Of a stretch of 5,347 nt of DNA, positions 5,157 through 5,347 are shown in pieces. The position numbers and the translations under genes are program-made. Source of the stretch: an uncultured Oscillospiraceae bacterium (lineage in GTDB: Bacteria > Bacillota > Clostridia > Oscillospirales > Ruminococcaceae); assembly GCA_900547385.1 (NCBI GenBank), contig URGQ01000073.1:1-5347 (forward strand). The letters are read 5' to 3'. Each line of letters starts with the position of its first letter. Within the stretch, counting starts at the first letter, position 1. The notes beneath the pieces were generated by a model. The model was not told the origin of the DNA. It saw nothing but the letters and a program-made list of their open reading frames with translations, and ran no database searches.

Positions 5157-5205
5157 GGCTCCCCTGTGTAAGGGGAGCTGGCAGCCGTAAGGCTGACTGA
5201 GGGGT
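5157..5205. repeat. Palindromic repeat, complete copy C (two hairpins)
   Basis: GCTCCCCT-GTGTA-AGGGGAGC (5158-5178) forms an 8-bp perfect stem. It is followed by CAGCC-GTAA-GGCTG (5182-5195), a 5-bp stem with a GNRA tetraloop, and then ACTGAGGGGTTG. I recall very similar two-hairpin intergenic repeats scattered through genomes of gut Clostridia, so this is probably a REP- or MITE-like dispersed element. It encodes nothing. Confidence 0.7.
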
Positions 5206-5347
5206 TGACGGCGCAAACTATGGCGATAGTCTCATCTCGCCTAGCGGCGTCGCGAAGATTATGCAGGGTGCAAAGCCTGTGCGGCTCGCCGCCGGGGCGT
5301 TCCTTTTGTGCGTACGCGTCGTCGCGGGCTTTGCTCCATGTCGGGTC
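5206..5347. other. Structured sequence of unknown function, no gene seen
   Basis: No convincing reading frame with an SD is visible. Inverted repeats are dense: ACTAT-GGCG-ATAGT (5217-5230), CGCC-TAGC-GGCG (5238-5249), GCGG-CTCG-CCGC (5281-5292), the palindrome GCGTACGC (5310-5317), and a long pairing of GCAAAGCC (5270-5277) with GGCTTTGC (5327-5334) that extends inward by four more pairs, two of them G-U. It could be another dispersed repeat, a structured RNA, or the promoter side of a gene beyond the window. Confidence 0.35.

Noticed and set aside
5071..5205. CRISPR array
   Set aside because: The repeated units are only about 15 nt, diverged, self-complementary and carry unequal second hairpins; there are no uniform repeats, uniform spacers or cas genes.

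Overview
The window looks like chromosomal DNA from a GC-rich anaerobic Firmicute, most likely a gut Oscillospirales/Ruminococcaceae relative (Faecalibacterium/Subdoligranulum/Gemmiger-like). The reasons are strong AAGGAGG/GGAGG ribosome binding sites, a Clostridium symbiosum-type pyruvate phosphate dikinase, a Bacillus-type GlmU acyltransferase domain, and a two-hairpin intergenic repeat (GCTCCCCT-GTGTA-AGGGGAGC followed by CAGCC-GTAA-GGCTG) of a kind I recall from that group. The taxonomic placement is inference.

Layout, left to right. Positions 1-36 hold a small hairpin and no gene. Positions 37-85 are the terminator of a membrane-anchored glycerophosphodiester phosphodiesterase-family protein (86-1132, minus strand). 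Positions 1133-1267 are a compact junction that carries the gdpd ribosome binding site and promoter and, directly upstream of these, the terminator of ppdK. Positions 1268-3931 (minus) are ppdK, complete, with every catalytic residue I could check. Positions 3932-4036 are its leader and promoter: an extended -10, two leader hairpins and a strong SD. Positions 4037-4375 are the intergenic region between the divergent ppdK and acyltransferase genes. It holds a 16-nt palindrome, one perfect DnaA-box sequence, a plus-strand terminator-like hairpin, a promoter candidate and a GC-rich leader. Positions 4376-5053 (plus) encode a stand-alone GlmU-type acetyltransferase domain without the uridylyltransferase half. 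Positions 5054-5205 hold three copies, increasingly complete towards the right, of a palindromic repeat. Positions 5206-5347 are structured, apparently non-coding DNA.

The three genes are separate transcription units, not an operon. ppdK is central carbon metabolism (PEP/pyruvate). The GDPD protein probably acts on phosphodiesters outside the cell membrane. The acyltransferase probably works in amino-sugar or cell-envelope precursor synthesis. I found no mobile element, CRISPR array, defence system or obviously new multi-gene system. The most interesting items are the GlmU half without its partner, the near-identical GNRA-capped terminators of the two minus-strand genes, the two-hairpin ppdK leader, and a possible short divergent RNA between ppdK and the acyltransferase gene.
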